The notes under the pieces: generated by a model | What the model was told of the DNA's origin: nothing | Databases searched by the model: none | The model's input: the letters and a program-made list of their open reading frames with translations, nothing else | Translations under genes and position numbers: made by a program | Assembly: GCF_040954835.1 (NCBI RefSeq) | Contig: NC_090697.1 | Span: 17,848,001 to 17,912,000 of the forward strand | DNA length: 64,000 nt | Source: Lepisosteus oculatus | Taxonomy: Eukaryota > Chordata > Actinopteri > Semionotiformes > Lepisosteidae | Direction: 5' to 3' | In this document: positions 1-12,200 of the stretch, piece after piece | Position numbering within the stretch: the first letter of the stretch is position 1 | Layout: each line of letters starts with the position of its first letter

Positions 1-2599
1 ACCCCAACAAGAGACATCACTGTTGTTGATAAGCAAATGAACTTTTTTTGGTTGAAAACAGTTTGGACATTTATGAGGGTGATGCAATATTTTCGGTGTA
101 CTTTAGCATATGTATTAACTCTTTCTCGACGAGTGCAAAATAAATGACAAACATCCAAATGTTTTGTCTGTACCTACTACATTCTGTCCGTCTAAAAACC
201 TACTGTTTTGGAAATATCTCTGAGGCATTTATGACTGACAGACTAGAATTAATAGGTTTTATAACCAATAAACACAAATGTGGACCAAAAAGACAGCATT
301 GCATAAGTGCATCAATTGTGCACTATTTCTTATGGCCCTGTGCTAACTGATTCTTGCCAAATCAAATGACAGGTAATAAAACTAGTGTCAAAAATGTGCA
401 AACAAGAAGAAAGACGGTATCCCATCCATCTACATGCAGCAGAATTTACGTCAGTAAAACTCAGGTAAGAAGATGACTTCCCTAGGTACAAGGCGATTTT
501 TGAGAATGGGGGCACATGACTCCATGTTGGAAGTACAAAATTCAGCCAAATGAATTGCGCACAGAGAAGTGGTTGCCTTATAACAGCTAGTGCTTTTAGA
601 GCATCACCAGCAGCTTCAGCGTCATTTGTAGGCAGTCAAATCTCAATGCAGTCTGGCGCTTTTTTTTGGAAGAACATCTCTAAATGACTTATGCAAGACC
701 ATCCAAACAGAGAAATTAAAACCTTAATGTGACACACCACAGGAAAATAAGCTGACACTACCCTGTTGCAGTGTTACAGACCTGGAGCTGCCATCTCATT
801 ATGCTACAGAGAAACACTATTGCTTAAAAGTTGCAGCACAAAGAATAGTTTGTGATTTCTTGCGCAACAGCGTCATGACTGCTTTGGATTCTTCCAGCAT
901 GTAGCAAACATCTTTTCAGTGAAAGCACTATCCTTAAATACAAGTTTCTTAATTCATGCGGTGGCACTGTCATTTTAAAAGCACTCAAAAATACTGGATT
1001 GAAAAACCAAATATTTAACAACAATAAAGGACAGTTATCTGAAGAGACATTTGCGCAAAACCAGTTGTTTTATTGGATTCCACAGAACAGTGGACTTAAT
1101 TGGCAGCTTACCCAAATTTGTTATATTTTTTGAAAACCTGAAGCAGTTGCCCACACTAGGATTTCCTCCCACCGAGATTACAGAATCAAATAAACTCATC
1201 TGACTTTAAGAAGATGGCCATTGACCAATAAGTGTAGTCTACAAAAGAGACAAGGAAATTACTTTTGCTTGAAAATTACTGCTTCAGTGAGGGACTTTAC
1301 ACAGACAGGATTCCTCAGTGCCTGTATGTACTGATAATGGTTGAGAATGATAAAGAATAAATACACCAACTTTGAAAGTTAATTTGCACTCCAAAACTCA
1401 TTTTATGTAATCTGACTTATGTAAGCTTTAGTAAGGCTGTGAATTCTTATGTAATCAATTTTAGCCTTTATTTTTTTTTTACAGTTTTTGTTAACATTCT
1501 ATGCTCACATCAGGCTGCAAAACACTGAGACCACAGTGTGACAAAAGGAAAGAAATGATCTGTTCTAACACTGTTCGGGGAGGGACTCACCTTGCATCAT
1601 CCAATATTAGCACTAGGGTCACAATCTAACTAAAGGAATATTATATCATTGGACAGCAACTACGATATTTGTGCACTTAGGTGGAATCTTTTAATGGTAA
1701 GCATGTCAGCAAATTAAATTATTTATCAGCATCTACCTTTCAAATGCTATGTTAGGTTTTGTCAGGAAAAGAGACCAGCCTGTGTGGAAATTACAATTAA
1801 GAAAAACGATAAACCAAAGAAAAGCACGTATGGCCTTTCTGTCTGAAAACAAAAAACAGGATTATTTATATATTACACAAATGGAACTGCAAATTAAAAG
1901 CAATTCTATGAATGGGATTTGATTTCATTTTGTTTTGGAAAGAAAATGACTCCTCTAAAGTCAATGTGATGTATGATAACCACATACTGTAATTTAGAAT
2001 TAACTAGCACAATTTTCATCCCAATTATAGTGAAACTGCACTTGTTCTCTCCTTTATAGGCAGTATTTTGATCATGCACAAACTAGTAATGAAGTGCTTG
2101 AAAGGCTTTTGTGTTTATATTTATGCCTTTGATATAAACTAGACATACCTTGCTTCACGGTAGTGTAGGAGATTTTGAACAGAAATTCTACATTTGTTAA
2201 ACCAAAAAGAAAATAAATTCTACTAAGACCTTCCTACCAAAATAAATTAATGCTCAAATATAAATATCCAAGCCCAAAATTGAAACTATGTCAAGTAAAG
2301 AGCATCACTGCTTTCATTAAGCCTTAAATACACAATATCATTCAGAAACACAACACAAACATTTCTTGGAAAAGTTCAATCACTCTATAAATTGGGAAGA
2401 TTAATCTTTTAAAAGGAACCAAATCTTACTGCCCAGTAATCCAATACAGTTGTCTGAAAAAGGAGTACCATTTTTTTTTTCAAAACAGCAAGTAATAAAA
2501 GAGGCAAGCAAAAAGACTTGCAATCTACCTTTCATGCAAACGGCGGCTTTAAAAAATGACTAAGTTTTCTTGATATATGAATTTGCCACGAAACCATTT

Positions 2600-3010
2600 A
2601 TCAACAGGCCTGTTTACTTCTCTGCTTGGGTCCCTCATGTCGAGGGCCATGTCATTCCCCTTTGACTGATTAATTAGCCAATCAGGGGACATTTTTCACG
2701 GGGAGGCAGGATGGTTTATTTCAGCTAATGCCGGGTCTCTAACGGCGACACATTAAAGCCAACTCGGCTCTTTCGGCCCGCTGGAGTGGCCGAGGAGAGA
2801 GGAAGGGAGATAAATCAAATGCGCTCCCCTCAGCTCCACTGCAGTCCCTAACAAAACCCCCAAGGAGCAGACAGCCAGGGGCAGCGTTCACCACCGATAA
2901 GCAGGAGAATAGAAAAGTGCCAAGCGGCTTCATTTAAAAGTGCCTCAGTCTTTGATTTTCAGCTGCTCGTCATTTATCTTGCCTTGAGTAATTGTGTGGT
3001 AGGAGAAAAC
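2600..3010. promoter_or_regulatory. Candidate conserved regulatory island 1
   Basis: A complex, GC-richer, repeat-free stretch inside AT-rich DNA. It contains TAATTA (2671-2676) and CCAAT (2678-2682) embedded in an inverted repeat CTGATT...AATCAG (2666-2685). CpG-bearing sequence follows near 2730-2790. No plausible exon was found. Conservation is inferred from composition only. Confidence 0.3.
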
Positions 3011-3140
3011 ACACCAGCCTCAAAAGCGTGGGCACAGTGATAGATAACATCCAGAGCTACAGATGGATAGCTGGATAGACAGATTATAAGAATTAGACAG
3101 GCAGTCATTTCATAATAACGTTAACGTTAGGGAAATATCA

Positions 3141-3193
3141 CTAGACAATTCCTCTTTTCTCCAGGTCTGAATGAGAAAAGAGGGATTGTCTAG
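3141..3193 (+). ncRNA. Perfectly pairing 20-bp stem hairpin (unassigned)
   Basis: Left arm 3141-3160 (starts CTAGACAATT) and right arm 3174-3193 (ends GATTGTCTAG) are inverted copies separated by a 13-base loop. The only difference pairs T3150 with G3184, a G-U wobble if the plus strand is transcribed. Nothing shows it is transcribed. It could be a short hairpin RNA, a small palindromic mobile element or a paired SOX-type (ACAAT/ATTGT) binding site. Confidence 0.3.
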
Positions 3194-4229
3194 TCTGGAT
3201 TCAACTGCCCACGGTATTGTGGGCCCTTATATACAATTATTTGCAGTTTATTAAGATGTCTGTACCATACACATAGACTGTTCGCCATTGACCATGATGT
3301 GAGACTGAAAAAGAATGCATAATGTCATGCACCAACTAGCAGGATCCTATCTGTCAAATTCACAATATCAAGAATCCAGGTACTTACCGTGCAATGGAAA
3401 ACAAATACACAAACTTGGATTGCTTTGCTAAAGTTAACACAAAAGCTTGTCACTTACATTAACTATGGTTTTTAGTACAGTAAATGAACGCTTACAGGAT
3501 CACTAACACGTTTGAGAGTAAAAAATGTATCCCACTCCAATTAGATGAGTTCTATTTGGAATTGCACGGTGTTGCAGTGTGCTTACATCATTCCTTGGTT
3601 ACCAAGCTTTTTCATTTTTACACGTTTTGCCCATGCACAGCTAGTAACAACTGTTTCTACCTCTGTATGACTGCATAGAAACCTTTGTTTAATACAAAAA
3701 GAGCACAGCTGCAGTATCATTAGAATTGTGGAAATATTATCACTTTGTGATGGTAAATTGCATATCCATAAAAATGAAAGGGTATAAAACTACACGTACT
3801 AAAGACCGTGTGACTATCTCTTGCTGCTGAAAAACTCAATCACTGGTCTGTTTACTAGCCCCTTCTCATATACAGTTCTCAGAGAGCTCTTCAGTCAGAA
3901 ATTAAGCTGCAATCATCAGCTCAGGCATTAGTTTGTGTGCAATCCTCACAATCACTTTATGCCCCAAGACTTAGACATTTTAGTCTTAATTAAAAACTTT
4001 TCAGTCACACATCGCACATCATTTAATTAATTGTCAAAACATTTGGAATTTTTTGGTTTTGCATCTTAAGTACTCCTTGAAACAAGTGCACTACGTATTA
4101 CTACATAATATGCGCACAGATGCTTGAACACCTGGGTATAAAATAGACACACTTTACACTTAAAGGCTGTACTTTAATTCATCCTCCCAGTACCATGTTG
4201 CCCCATTTTAAAATTTATTTTTTCTTTCA

Positions 4230-4920
4230 TGCGCTATTCAGGGAGAGGCAACATGAGAAATTGCACAAAAGGACCTGAGAAACCTCATGTTTAAACAAAC
4301 GCTGACAGCTAGGGCTCCTCTCTGGACTGCTGGAGCCAGAGACAAGTTGTTTGGTGGGTAGCGCAAGGGGCCAGCAAATCTCCCTCCGCGGTTATCTGGG
4401 AGCGTTTTTGCCAGTGATAAGGCCCCATCAGGAAGCGCAGCTGGATGGAGGAAGGAAATTTCATGGGGGGGGGGGGGGGGAGGGTCCGATGGGGAGAAAA
4501 AAAAATTCCAGGGGTATTTGGGAAGTTCAGCCAGATAGGAGCTGCAGAAAATGACTCCCGCTCTACCCCGGCCGTGCGCACGTACGGCTACAGGCTTTGG
4601 AGAGACTACGGAGAAAAACAAAACACCGCGTCCGCAGCGTCCTCCTCCCCCACCCCGTGCCTTTTCCAATACTTCCAGGCCTGCTTTTCTTGAGCTGCCA
4701 CAAGCCCTCCCGAGACTCCATTGTCATTCCTGGTCGGTATTTTCTTTTTTTTTTCATTGGCATTCTGAAAGGCACGATAACGGAACAGAAACGGAGATGT
4801 TTCCAGTCTGTGGGCTGCTGTGGAGCTGTGGCCATCGTGGCTTCAGGACTGGGGGCAATATCGGAAGAGCTATTTAAATCCCGTGTCCATTTTGCTGGAA
4901 AAATTGAGGTTCAATAAGAA
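4230..4920. promoter_or_regulatory. Candidate regulatory island 2 with a G16 tract
   Basis: The GC-richest stretch of the left 9 kb. It carries a forkhead-like GTTTAAACAAAC (4289-4300), two GATA motifs (TTATCT 4392-4397; TGATAAG 4415-4421), an unbroken run of 16 G (4465-4480) and several CpGs at 4555-4645. Overlapping open frames on both strands look like composition artefacts, not a gene: none resembles a known protein. It may be an enhancer or an unannotated promoter. Confidence 0.3.
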
Positions 4921-7900
4921 TTTTTCCACATTTCCTGTTGAGTTGGTATGAGCTGTTAAAAGTGTTTATGCAGAACTATGAACTTACATCTTCTTATTAT
5001 TTCACTCAAATTTCTCTCGAATTAATTAAATCATTCATGCTGTGAACAAAAATGTTGTAAATGTAATTATAATACTCAAAAGGGACAATTTAATGAAATG
5101 TGTTTGCAAAATGTGTTTACAGGATTTTTTAGTTTCGGCCAGTCAAAATACAGTATTTTGATAATTAGCAGCACTTGCCACAAGAAGAAAGAGTGATTTC
5201 ACAGTGTTTTGTCCTGTGTTATTTTACTGATTTTTTGTGTTTATTCCTGAAGGCAGCAAAAGCATATATGAAACTAAAAAGTAAAAGCCATACATAGTGA
5301 CACTTCTGCCGAACAGATAGCACTTAGCACAATTTTCTATGCGTACTGGACAGAGAACAACAAAGGCAAAACACAGCATATACTGTACTTCAGAAAACAG
5401 AGTGAAAGTAGCAATTACACAGGTATGTTTGTGTTTCTATAGTAACAAGTTCAGTTAGTTCCTGTTAATGCTCATCAACAACAGTAAAGTTACCGTCACC
5501 TGGGCAAGTGTCTGAAGGTGCTTCTGCCACTTGCTAAGCTGCTGCTAATTTTATGATGTGCAGCTAGTTCAAATACTGGTGAGGTTGTGGTTAAGGCTCT
5601 GGGCTTGAAACTGGAAACCATTTGTGGTTATCAATCCCTCAGGTGTGGGTCACTACTGTACAGTCAGTCCTGAAACTTCACTCAGATTGCTCAAGCAAAA
5701 TACTCAGGTCCACAAACCAGGAGTGCAGCGATAAAACGTTTGCATGCTTTGAAGGTGAAATAGGTTTGTGAAAGAAATTCCAGAGTAGTCATGTTATGTA
5801 CAGCTACTTAAATTACTACACTTTCTAGTGTATATTATTGAGCCTGTAATGATGAACTAAAACAAACTATACTGTATATGTATATTCTGTATGATGGTAC
5901 AATGCTACTATTAGCTACAGTATCGCCTTACAGAAATCGCTAGTCTTCATGTCAGCTCTCCTACTAACATGTTTCACTTCAATTTGTTGAAGTGTAGGAT
6001 GACGCGTAATCAAGAACTGTACTGAAAATGTGACAACGTGTCATGATTTGTGTCAGTGATCTAACATCTAAACACTCTGAAAGTTAGCAGCGGTAGCTTT
6101 CCACTCAAAATCCAATCACACTTTATATAAATCCCAGTCACATTTCAAAATCTCCATAAATCATCTTACTATTTGTATATAGTATAAACTCGGGTGAATA
6201 AAAGTATATTTAAGCTGTCAAAAATGGAAGGCGCTCTTCTGTAGAACAGATGTTCTATGTATGTGTATACAGCTGAAGCATAACTTCACAAAGAATTATA
6301 TTCTCTCATGTTGTTTATTGAATAAATAAAGGCTAAAAATGTTTCAGAAGATTAAATTAAATTGTTCTAGTAAGGCCGAAAAAGGAGCACTTAGGAACTT
6401 ACAGTCCCTTGCAGGAAGAGACTGTTGCAGTTATTGCAGCTAAAGGTGGTATAACCAGTTAATGAATCTTAGGGGGTGTTAACTTTTTTTGTCCACACAG
6501 GGACATTGGATGTTGGATGAAATGAAAAAAACATTAACCAAACCTGGTCTTATTTGTTCACTCAGTCTTCTTTTATGTATCACTGGGGCCCACATGAAAC
6601 ATGAAAATATTCAGTGGCGAAAGCATGCAAATAAATTGGTAAATCGTATGTCCTGTAACCAAAACAGTGTGCCATCAACAGCACAAAGTGCAGAAAATGT
6701 TAAGAAAAGGATAGATAAGAAGACTTTGTCTCAAACAAAATTCTACCAGAATTAAAGCAGAATAAATTCAAGCAGAATTAAAAAGCTGATGCTGGACAGC
6801 AAGCTTATTTTACTTTTCAATAGGCAATCACAGGTGAGAAGACTTAACACCAAAAGCCACTTGCCAACACCACCCATCACAGAGGAACTTTAAACAAAAC
6901 AGCAAAAGAGATACTATGGAAAGCTCTCGTGTTTTACAAGGTATTATTTCAACAATTTACACATTCAACCTCACAGAGAAACACTGTATAAGGGTAAATC
7001 CACTTTAAAGACCTTGACATTTTCTGAAAAAAAGCCTATTAGTTTAACCCCCTGGAGAGAGAAGAGGTACTGAGGTTAAAAAGGCAAAAGGGGTGGAATC
7101 TCTTTCATGTTCAGTGCACATCTAAGCAGTTTAACAATGTATAAACACTATACAATGCCAGCACTGTACTTTTCAAAGCAGTTAAAGATAAAATTGTTTG
7201 CTTTAATATTATTCAACTACTGCAGTATAAAGTATCCAAAAACTCTTGTGAAAGCCTCGAAAAGTGAAAATAGCTCATTATTAATTATACTTAAATCCTA
7301 ACTGGTATCCTTCTAAATATAATAGGAAGATGAAGATTTAAACTAGGCCATTAAGTAAATCTGTTAAGCTGAAAGCAATTTCACAACATGTGAAAAGACA
7401 AAAAAGCATATTACTCTATGAAGGATCTGAACAGTCCCAGGACAAATCTGTACACATCCCAAGATGGGTGAGAGCAAATATGAGAAAAGGGATCTGCTTC
7501 CTTTGACTGAAGGCCAAGTATTATTGGTAGCAACTTTTAATTCAGGAGAAAAGCAAGATAATAACCTCAAAATGGACATGTAGGTATTGATTTCCTTTAT
7601 TTTTCTAACCTAAATAAGGTTTCCTAATACAATTACAGGTAAATTAAGTGGAAATAATCACAGGATACAATGGTAGGCCAAACTCTTCTAATATTCTCTA
7701 GTCGTATGCTCAGTGGCTGAATTCTCATTCATGCTCTTAAAATCAAACCTGTCTTGATAGTTTTTACATTTGGTGTAAGTTTTAAATACATGCAAGCTCT
7801 AGAGCAAGTTATAGGGAATACCCATGGATGTACTTTTAGTGTTAAATTTAGCTGTTAATATTTTTGAGGAAATGAGTCTGCTTTTTGATACTCACTTATG

Positions 7901-9198
7901 AAGCACTGTGAAGGATTATAGCAGCATATCTTCTTGTCATCATATTTCCTTCATATTTGCCAAAACAACACACGACAATATTAAAGCTGAAGCAACACTG
8001 TCAATAAATAGCAGACTTTTCCTCCAGAAACTAAACGGCATACATTACTTTAGTTCTGATGTTATTCGGCAACAAAAACACATTTCTCACACTTCAGCAT
8101 ACGCTCTATGCAAACTTGAGCCCAATACCAAAAGGATGGGCATCTTCGCGATCAGCTGAATAAATTCCAGAAACTAGATTACCGATTATTGTCATGCCAG
8201 AATCAAGCAAACCATGTTCTCATCCTCTACAGCTCCAATCCTTGTCAATGGCTGGACTCATCGGTGGCCCTACCACTAAAGGCATATGGTTGAACTCGAC
8301 AATCCAGGAGCTGCTGGTCATGTCACTAGCCGACTGACTGGGATTCACCGATAAGTGGCGCACAGATTCCCGCATTCTCCAAAAGCTATGGTTCTGATTA
8401 GTTAGCAAAGATCCTCTTGGCTCCTGGAAACACAGTGACTCCTACAAACTCCAAGGTGCTTGCAGACACATACGGTTGTTGCCAATGAGGGACGCAAGCC
8501 TCTCCCACAATAAGCGTTGAACCACCTGTGTTGATTGTGTAGCCTATAAGTAGACAAGCAGCTCAAATGTTGGCCAGATCAGCAGAGTCTGCCTACTGTA
8601 CATCTCTTCATTCCCCCCACCCTGGTTTCGAGGCTCACAGCTGTGGACCAAGGAAGTGGATAACATGAAAATGCCTATTTCAAATTGTTAGGTTTAACAA
8701 AACATCACTGGTAATTCTAAATTTCCTAAAATTCTAAAAAGAAGATCACGTCACAAGGCAGGTCATGCACAGGTCGTGCAACCACTATTTGTCTTGAGCT
8801 AAAAAAAAAAATCAATCTGCTACAACTTGATGGTCAAAGGATCCCAGCTAAAAGCAGAGCAACAGTCTTCTGATTGTGTATAAGGCCAGTTATAATCAAT
8901 TTGTAAAACTAAAATTAGGACTGGGGTGCCACATGTTCCACTGTCTGTTCTTGCATCTATTTAGCCAGTGTAGATTTAAAACAAGTGAGAGAAGAACAAC
9001 ATGCTTAACTTATACTTGAAAAATAAAATCTGTAAGTTACCCATAGGAAATATTAGGCTGCAAATAAAATCCAAGTTATTAACACCTGCGAATTCTTTGA
9101 TCATCACAGGGGAGCTGGAAACCAAAACACAAAGACAGTAGGAAAGCTCTCCGCCGATTGCATGCAGAGATGAAGACAGACGATGAAAAACTGTTTAC
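4920..9198. other. Non-coding, pinx1 last-intron or downstream DNA
   Basis: AT-rich unique-looking sequence. No pinx1 terminal exon (expected to carry a YFAKRMA-like block) and no other exon was recognised on either strand. A slightly GC-richer patch at 8220-8620 resembles a decayed repeat of unknown family. Confidence 0.5.
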
Positions 9199-9281
9199 CT
9201 CTTCCTGCTCTTTAGACTTCTTTATCCGCTTCCCAAAGATGCAGGCTAGGTCACTCTCACTGCGACTAGACAGGTCCTTTC
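9199..9281 (-). CDS. pinx1: pinx1 coding exon 6
   Basis: 83 bp with acceptor TTGCAG and donor GTAAAC. It encodes residues 130-157, beginning GKDLSSRSESDLACIFGKR and ending in a lysine/glutamate-rich stretch, matching the mammalian GKDLSSRS...CIFGKR block. The intron before it is about 11.2 kb. It ends in phase 0; the next exon is not visible in the remaining 9.2 kb. Confidence 0.94.
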
Positions 9282-12200
9282 CTGCAAAACAAAAATTGAG
9301 CAGAACATTTAAGGCAGCAACTTGCACAATTCCTGCGAGTCTGAACCTCAACAAATGTGTGTGCTTGGGCAATATGAGGCATTCTTTTATAATAATTAAA
9401 AGGCTGGTTCATCATCCACACTTTTCAGAACACTTATCCAAGTCCTGCTAGCTCTACCAAGTGGATGGAGTTATAGAACAGTTTCTGTGTTTGTCAAGCA
9501 GGACTGCTTACACAAGATTAGCAGTTTTAGGTAAAGAAGATGGCATCATTAATGTCTAACTGTGGATATCATAGAAAGATGTAAAATTAATAAGATTTTG
9601 GCTCGCTCACACCGATTACTGCTAGAATATCACAGTCCTATTCTGAGACAGGAAAAAGTATTCTGCAGTAACATGATATTATGTTAATAGCATTTGCACC
9701 AATTAACTTTTAGCAAAAACGGTTGTTGTATCAGCCCAATAAGGATTTCTGGGCCTTGACTGTCCGAGCACTTGGATGATTATATGGATAAAAGGGATCC
9801 TGTATCATATCCCTATTTAAGACATTCAAGATAGAACTATACTATGACACAAAAAAAGGTAAAAATCATTTCTACATGTCCTCAATCTATTTATAAAAAC
9901 ATTTGTTAGCCTAGACAGTTTAATGTGTCTTTGCAATAATATGGTGCAGTCTGTACCATTCATTCTAGGAATGGCTGCACACATTGAGGAATTAGGATAC
10001 AAGAACTGCACATTAGGGGAAAGGCACTCAGCATGTTACAGAATAAACCACAGAGGGATCCTTAGCAAAATGCCCACTGTACATGCACAAGGTTTTAAAA
10101 CTGTTCAATGTTAAATTGGGTGGCATGGTGGTACAGTGGGTTGTACTACTGCCTCACAGCACTGGGACCCTAGATTCAATTCAAGACCTGAGGTGTCATT
10201 TGCATGAAATTTCTATGTTCTCCCCATGATTAGGTGGGTTTCGTTTAGGTGCTCCGGTTTCCTCCCCCAGTGCAAAGACATACTGTTGGGTTCACTGGCG
10301 TCTGAGAAAAATGGCCCTGCTGTGAGTGTGTGTGAGAATGAGGGTGACCTGCAATGGGCTGGCATTCTGGCCGTGAAGTATTCTGCTAGTCAGGACTGGC
10401 ACCTGCTCCCCCATGACCCAGAATTGGATAAGGGGGAATTGGTCCACTTCTCAGATGGATGTCTGAAGAATGAAAGTGTTATAGTTGTCCTTGTCAATTA
10501 CTTTATAAACGCTGCAAAAAACATTTATTCAGAACAAATTAAAAACGACAGTAAAACTTTCGTTTACTGACTATAAAAACATGTTGATTAGGCCATGTCG
10601 AACAAAGGCAATGAAGCAAGAGCTAAAACTACATTGTAATCTTCAAAGTCAAGTCAAAAGCATTTGTGATTAAACCAAATAAATTGTAAATTTAGGATAC
10701 AACGTAAAAAAGAACTCCCCAAATCCACCACGTCTTAGCTACTGTTTTCTAGTCAATTGCTCCCCTCCAGTAGCACACAACAGCCATGTCTAAACCCACA
10801 TGCATGAACACCAGCTGTATCCTCTTTTCCTGAGTAATTTCACAAAACAGTCTCTCTCAAAACCTTTCTTCATAGCAAACACAGATGTTGACCAATTAGC
10901 CTCGTTGGATCAATCTGGATATAGCTCAATTACAAATGGAGATCTATGTCTGGTGTGGCACAAATCAGACTTATATTTGAGAACAAGTTCATCGCATTGG
11001 CAATAATTAGGGCCTAGAAGAACAAGATTAATCTGGTGTACTGTAATTTCAGCAGTAACATTTTGCAAAATGAGTAATATATTGGACCATGCTCAAAAGA
11101 GAACAAAATAATAAAAAACAAAAAATGAAAGATTGAGATTAATATTAGTGAGAGGGAGTTTGATTTTTTTTAAAAAGCTAACCATAAATGACCAGTGTGA
11201 TTCTGCTCTAATATATCCCTTGAAAAAGTTGACCTAACATGCATGCAAGTCCCACATAATACAATGGATATCAAAAGTACCTACCCCCTTTTTATAATTT
11301 AATGTCTTACAATATTGAGACATAATGGGGCAATTCAATTCCTACAGCAAGACAACTTATAGGAGTATTTACCAAAGGTTGTAGATATTCACAAAAAATA
11401 AATTAATGGGCCGATCAAAATATTTATAGTTAATAATAAATCTATAGATGCTAAAGATCATTATGCTCTGAACATTTTGTTTCACACAAAAGACAGATGA
11501 ACTGACAGCTCTACCACCAGATAAAATATCTACACATCTTGAGTTAGTCTTCCATGCATAAAGCATTGCGACATGCTTAGATGCATCTGAAGTGGATTTG
11601 AACCCGAGTGGATTCAGCTCGGATAGTGCGAGGGACACAATCAAGTCATACAACGACATTCTTCATTGTATTCTTCAAAGATTCTTTGTGTTCCGACAAT
11701 GACACGGACAGCATCGCTGCCGTGTGTGCCAAGGAAGAAAAGAGCTTGGGGCGGCAAAAGTCAAGGCAATTCCCGATTCCGTTCTAGGTTCTGCAACTGA
11801 AAATATGACATTTTGTGGCTGAGGGGTTAAAATCGATTTCTACTGCACCCTGATCAGTCATACAATTTCTCAAGAAAGTAAACACTGGGAGCTCTGATCC
11901 TTTGACTTAAGTCGTTCAAGTATATTTAAGCGCCAACACTTACTTGAAAATCTACAAAAGCAACATCTTTCTTCCTTCATCAGGACATTAAATGGTTAGC
12001 ATGCTTAGAATAAGTGAGCCCACGTGTATTCATGGAAAAATGAGAATCCTTAGTGGTAGGCATCAGAGACCAAAATCCAGCAAATAATGACTTGAGTAAA
12101 TGAAGCAAAAATTCATAGTAGCCGTTATGTGAACATGGAAAACGCAGTAAAAGAAATAGACATTAAATCCTTTTACATTTTAACAGGGTAAATGACTTTA

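Noticed and set aside
4238..4917. Several overlapping open frames on both strands near the G16 run
   Set aside because: They overlap in different frames within a GC-rich stretch, include homopolymer-derived glycine and proline runs, and resemble no protein; better explained by base composition.
8220..8620. Possible pinx1 terminal exon
   Set aside because: The minus-strand frame there has no resemblance to the lysine-rich pinx1 C-terminus and contains no suitable acceptor in phase; looks like a decayed repeat.
10160..10190. tRNA gene
   Set aside because: A B-box-like motif is present, but the flanks follow the SINE layout and no cloverleaf with acceptor stem can be drawn.
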